A DNA stretch of 64,000 nucleotides from Pseudomonadota bacterium (lineage in GTDB: Bacteria > Pseudomonadota > Alphaproteobacteria > Sphingomonadales > Sphingomonadaceae). Of the stretch, positions 61,186 to 64,000 are shown in pieces. The position numbers and the translations under genes are program-made. The notes below the pieces were generated by a model. That model did not search any database. It saw only the letters and a program-made list of their open reading frames with translations, and was not told where the DNA came from. How positions within the stretch are numbered: the stretch's first letter is position 1; every line of letters begins with the position of its first letter. The stretch is from positions 1 through 64,000 of the forward strand of contig JAJZQN010000016.1 of the NCBI GenBank assembly GCA_021847605.1. The letters are read 5' to 3'.

Positions 61186-61407
61186 CTATTGTCCGAGCGA
61201 ACCGCGCGCCTTGCGCAAGATGTCGACATCCGCCGCGTTCGCGCACTCCTGCGGCACATTATGGGTTCCGTCGGCGCACGCCTTCAGCACAGCGGCCAAT
61301 TCGTCTGGGTGACGCTCGAAATGGTTCTTGCCGCGCGGCTCCGGCGAGCAGGCGGCCGCGGCCAGAGCAAGCGCGACGGTGGTGAGGGGCAAGAAGGCGC
61401 GCATCAC
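61186..61407 (-). CDS. EexN-like entry-exclusion lipoprotein
   Basis: 73 residues with the lipobox LAAAAC (signal 1-19, lipidated Cys20) and the EexN-type mature motif HFERHPDELAAVLKACADGT then QECANAADVD. EexN proteins block transfer into cells already carrying the plasmid. Located, as usual, between virB5 and virB6, with a 4-base overlap with virB5. Confidence 0.78.
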   Translation of the reverse strand: MMRAFLPLTTVALALAAAACSPEPRGKNHFERHPDELAAVLKACADGTHNVPQECANAADVDILRKARGSLGQ

Positions 61408-62126
61408 GGCTTGCTGAGACTTTCATAGGCTTGCGACAGAATGCGTTCCGATTCCTGCTGCGCGCGAAGCCGTTCGCCGGCGGCCTGGCGCATCGCCACC
61501 GCCTGCAATTGCATGGCGTCATTCTGGATATGCGCGTTTTCCACCCCGATCCGGGCCTGGATATCGAGCACGTCCTTGGCGTCGGTTGCGCCGTCGAGCG
61601 CGCCCCGCAATTCCTCCAGTCCATCCGTGCGCTTCCGCGTCACGTCATAGGCTGATTCGGCGAGCGCCGCGTCCCTTGCCGCGTCGTTGCCCATGGTATC
61701 GAGCCGGCCGCGCGCATCGAAGGATGCTTCCGGCGTGCCAGCCGCGAGCGTCGGCAAGTTGACGCGCCCGGCATTGCGGATCGTCGTCGCTCGATTGCCG
61801 ATGGCGCCCAGCCCGTCAGGCCCCTCGTTCATCAACACGGCGATGTCCCGTGCTTCGGGGGGAAGCCACCGGCGCACGGCGTCTTGACTCAGCGATGTCG
61901 CAATGCCGTTCACATCGGTCACTTTGTTGAGGCTTCCGAACAGCGCCTGCGCCTCGCTGATTTGCTGCTTGCCCTGTTCGATCATCGAAAGCGTGTTTTT
62001 CACGGTGGCAAGCGCCTGAGCGAAGCCGCTTTGGTCATAGACCGGAATGCCCTGTGCGGCCGCAGGGGTCGCCGCCATGGCCGCGAGCACGCCGGCCGCC
62101 ATCAATGGTTTGCGCATGATCGTCAT
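61404..62126 (-). CDS. virB5: VirB5/TrbJ-type minor pilus protein
   Basis: 240 residues with a signal peptide (MRKPLMAAGVLAAMAATPAAAQ) and long helices (VKNTLSMIEQGKQQISEAQ, ARIGVENAHIQNDAMQLQAVAM). Minor pilin involved in adhesion/assembly. ATG 62126 overlaps the virB4 stop (ATGA). Confidence 0.9.
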   Translation of the reverse strand: MTIMRKPLMAAGVLAAMAATPAAAQGIPVYDQSGFAQALATVKNTLSMIEQGKQQISEAQALFGSLNKVTDVNGIATSLSQDAVRRWLPPEARDIAVLMNEGPDGLGAIGNRATTIRNAGRVNLPTLAAGTPEASFDARGRLDTMGNDAARDAALAESAYDVTRKRTDGLEELRGALDGATDAKDVLDIQARIGVENAHIQNDAMQLQAVAMRQAAGERLRAQQESERILSQAYESLSKP

Positions 62127-64000
62127 CCTTTTGAGACTTTGGGCGAGCGCCGCCGCTGGTGAAAAATGGGAAGCCAGATCGCCGGATCGTCGCCGACTTC
62201 GGCACGGATGGCATCGAGAAGGGCGACCGTCTCCGCCGTGCCCGAGAGCACGGCCAATTCATCGTCGAGACCGCCAAGGTCGAGTTCGACAACGATGGAA
62301 TCGTGCCCCTGCTTGACGAGGAACCGCCGCTGTTCCGGAATCAACTCGTGGCGGATCAGGTCATATTCCTTCCGCGTCAGACCGAGGCCCTTGATATAGT
62401 CGTCGGGATTGCCGTTTGGGTTGGGCAGGATGATCTTCGTCGCCATCTGCTCGATGATGCTGTGGGCGATCGGCGATTTGAGCGTGTCGGCCGGACTCTG
62501 TGTGCCGAATACGAAGAAGGCATTGAGCTTGCGGTAGGTTTTCAGGCCATCCTGCGCAAACTCCTGAAATCCCACGTCCTCCAGCGGCCGCCACACCTCA
62601 TCAATGTCGAGCACAAGCGGTTGACCAGTCAGCAACGCATCGATCCGGTGGAACAGGTAGAGCATCACCGGCGACCGGATTTCAGGATTTTCGAGGAAAT
62701 CCGTCATGTCGAAGCCGATGAAGCGCGCATCGAGACTGAGCGCGTCCTTCTCATTGTCGAACACCCATCCCAGCGCCCCGCCCTGGCACCATTTTTCAAG
62801 GCGCGCGCCGATGCCTTCGGCGTCACGCTGTCCGAGAAGCTGGCGCAGCGCACCGAACGAGCGCTGATCGGCAGGCAGGCGGGAGAGCGACACCAGACCG
62901 TCGCTGATCCGGCGCTCCTCGGTTACGTTGAGCGTGCCGTTGCGCGGCGTGACGAGCTGGCGGATCAGCTTTTCCAGAAACACGAGATTGCGCGGGCTAT
63001 CGTCGAGGCCCTTGAGCGGCGCGAAGCCGGTTGGTTCACCGTTGCGCAGAGTCAGATAGGTGCCGCCGCTGGCACGGACATAGATTTCCGCGCCGCGATC
63101 CTTGTCGATGAATATCTGTTGCGCGCCTGTCTTTTCGAGCTGCGCCATAAGGAAGTTCTGCACCACCGTCTTGCCGGTGCCGGTCGGGCCGATAATCAGC
63201 GTGTGGCCGATGTCGGCGCGGTGGAAGTTGAAATAATAGGGCGATTGCGCGGCCGTCTTGAGCAGCGCCACCGCCTGCCCCCAATGGTTCCCGCTAGCCT
63301 TGCCGCTTGGATAGGTGTGGAACGGCGACAGCGCCGCGAAATTGCGCGATGTGATCGCAGCAGGCCGCGAGCGCCATGCGAAGTTGCCGGGGAGCTGCGA
63401 CCAGAAGGCAGCTTCCAGCGCCGGTCCTTCGCGGGCTGAGACGAGGCCCGCATCGGCCAGCGCTGCGCGCGCACCGGAAAGATTATCGTTCAGGCGCCGG
63501 ATGCTGTCGCCGAACACCGCCAGCGAAAAATGATGCTCGCCCAGCACGAAGCGATTGCTTTGCAGATCATCGGCGGCTGCGATCAGATCTTCGGCTTGGC
63601 TGGACGCGGCATCTTCGGTCGATGCCATCTGGTTTTGTCGGCGCCGCAAACGCTCCGCAGCCCGCGCCTTGCCCATGAACGCGAAGGATTGGGACACGAC
63701 GAGCGGGAAATCCGCGCTCAGCAGCGCGTTCAACTGGCCAGGACGGGTTGCTGCCGGATATTCCCGAATGCCGAACATGCCGATGTAGCGGCTGCGATCA
63801 TGGGCGCGGACCTCGATCGTCTCGCGACCGAAGATCAGCCGTTCGCCATAGAGCGCGCCGCCTAGATGACCGCGCACCAGGGGCACGCGCCGATGCGTCC
63901 CCATCATCACCATTTCCAGAACCTCCATCGGCTCTGAAAACATGATGCCGCCATGTTCATAGGTGCCGAGACGGCGGGGGGCACAGCGCCCCAGCAACTT
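62123..64000 (-). CDS. virB4: VirB4-type T4SS ATPase (5' end outside window)
   Basis: At least 625 residues are visible; the frame stays open to the right edge, and VirB4 proteins are about 780-820 residues, so the start lies beyond 64000. Walker A is IIGPTGTGKTVVQN; LVLDIDEVWRPLED is the Walker B region; FGTQSPADTLKSPIAHSI matches the conserved motif after it. It energises the channel. virB3 and virB2 would be expected beyond the edge. Confidence 0.93.
   Translation of the reverse strand, partial: KLLGRCAPRRLGTYEHGGIMFSEPMEVLEMVMMGTHRRVPLVRGHLGGALYGERLIFGRETIEVRAHDRSRYIGMFGIREYPAATRPGQLNALLSADFPLVVSQSFAFMGKARAAERLRRRQNQMASTEDAASSQAEDLIAAADDLQSNRFVLGEHHFSLAVFGDSIRRLNDNLSGARAALADAGLVSAREGPALEAAFWSQLPGNFAWRSRPAAITSRNFAALSPFHTYPSGKASGNHWGQAVALLKTAAQSPYYFNFHRADIGHTLIIGPTGTGKTVVQNFLMAQLEKTGAQQIFIDKDRGAEIYVRASGGTYLTLRNGEPTGFAPLKGLDDSPRNLVFLEKLIRQLVTPRNGTLNVTEERRISDGLVSLSRLPADQRSFGALRQLLGQRDAEGIGARLEKWCQGGALGWVFDNEKDALSLDARFIGFDMTDFLENPEIRSPVMLYLFHRIDALLTGQPLVLDIDEVWRPLEDVGFQEFAQDGLKTYRKLNAFFVFGTQSPADTLKSPIAHSIIEQMATKIILPNPNGNPDDYIKGLGLTRKEYDLIRHELIPEQRRFLVKQGHDSIVVELDLGGLDDELAVLSGTAETVALLDAIRAEVGDDPAIWLPIFHQRRRSPKVSKG

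Overview
The window looks like part of a conjugative plasmid (or related conjugative element) from an alphaproteobacterium, most likely a sphingomonad. The evidence is the high GC content, the gene families (DUF3768, DUF4942-methyltransferase, LPD7, MOBP relaxase with MobC, VirB-type T4SS) and the dense ATGA/GTGA gene overlaps. No rRNA, tRNA or CRISPR array was seen, and no replication initiator was recognised, so the rep gene is probably outside the window.

Layout. 0-4.1 kb: small plasmid genes (DUF3768, a DUF4942/adenine-methyltransferase, a 62-aa protein). An IS110-family element sits here and has cut a second DUF3768 gene, leaving only its 3' end. 4.2-7.2 kb: maintenance region, with a DciA-like (DUF721) gene, a ribbon-helix-helix gene, an unlisted 56-aa membrane protein, ParA and ParB. 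Four copies of one 16-bp palindrome bracket it (two on each side, in opposite orientations). An IncP-like oriT candidate follows, then MobC and a relaxase (to 8.9 kb).

9.4-51.3 kb is accessory cargo. An OmpR-type response regulator/histidine kinase pair faces an Lgt-like/TlpA fusion plus DsbA operon. Next come an RND tripartite efflux pump; a TetR/SDR pair; a LysR-flanked SDR-cupin-CMD-amine oxidase operon; an AraC-flanked TPR-MFS-DUF2938-CMD operon; a SLAC1-like transporter; a copper module (HMA protein, CopA, CueR); a hydrolase-OsmC fusion; a DsbD/ScsB-like reductase; a ZnuD-like TonB receptor; a large sulfide-detoxification operon joined to a cyanide-insensitive oxidase (persulfide dioxygenase, YeeE/YedE, phosphatase-SQR fusion, TauE, CioAB, DUF2474, DsrE) with a divergent peroxiredoxin/ArsR pair; an Lnt; a second DsbA; and a tyrosine recombinase. 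52.4-64 kb: conjugation genes in VirB order on the minus strand, ending inside virB4.

The most interesting system-level signal is a direct-repeat motif, YTAAG/CTTAAG separated by 5 bp (11-bp period), found in intergenic DNA before the Lgt/TlpA-DsbA operon, the RND pump, the DsbD-like gene, the TonB receptor, lnt (and between lnt and dsbA2), and once near the kinase. It resembles the PmrA box and suggests that the local two-component system runs a dispersed envelope thiol-redox/lipoprotein/efflux regulon along the plasmid. The four palindromes around parAB (a possible parS) and the sulfide-CioAB module are the next strongest leads.
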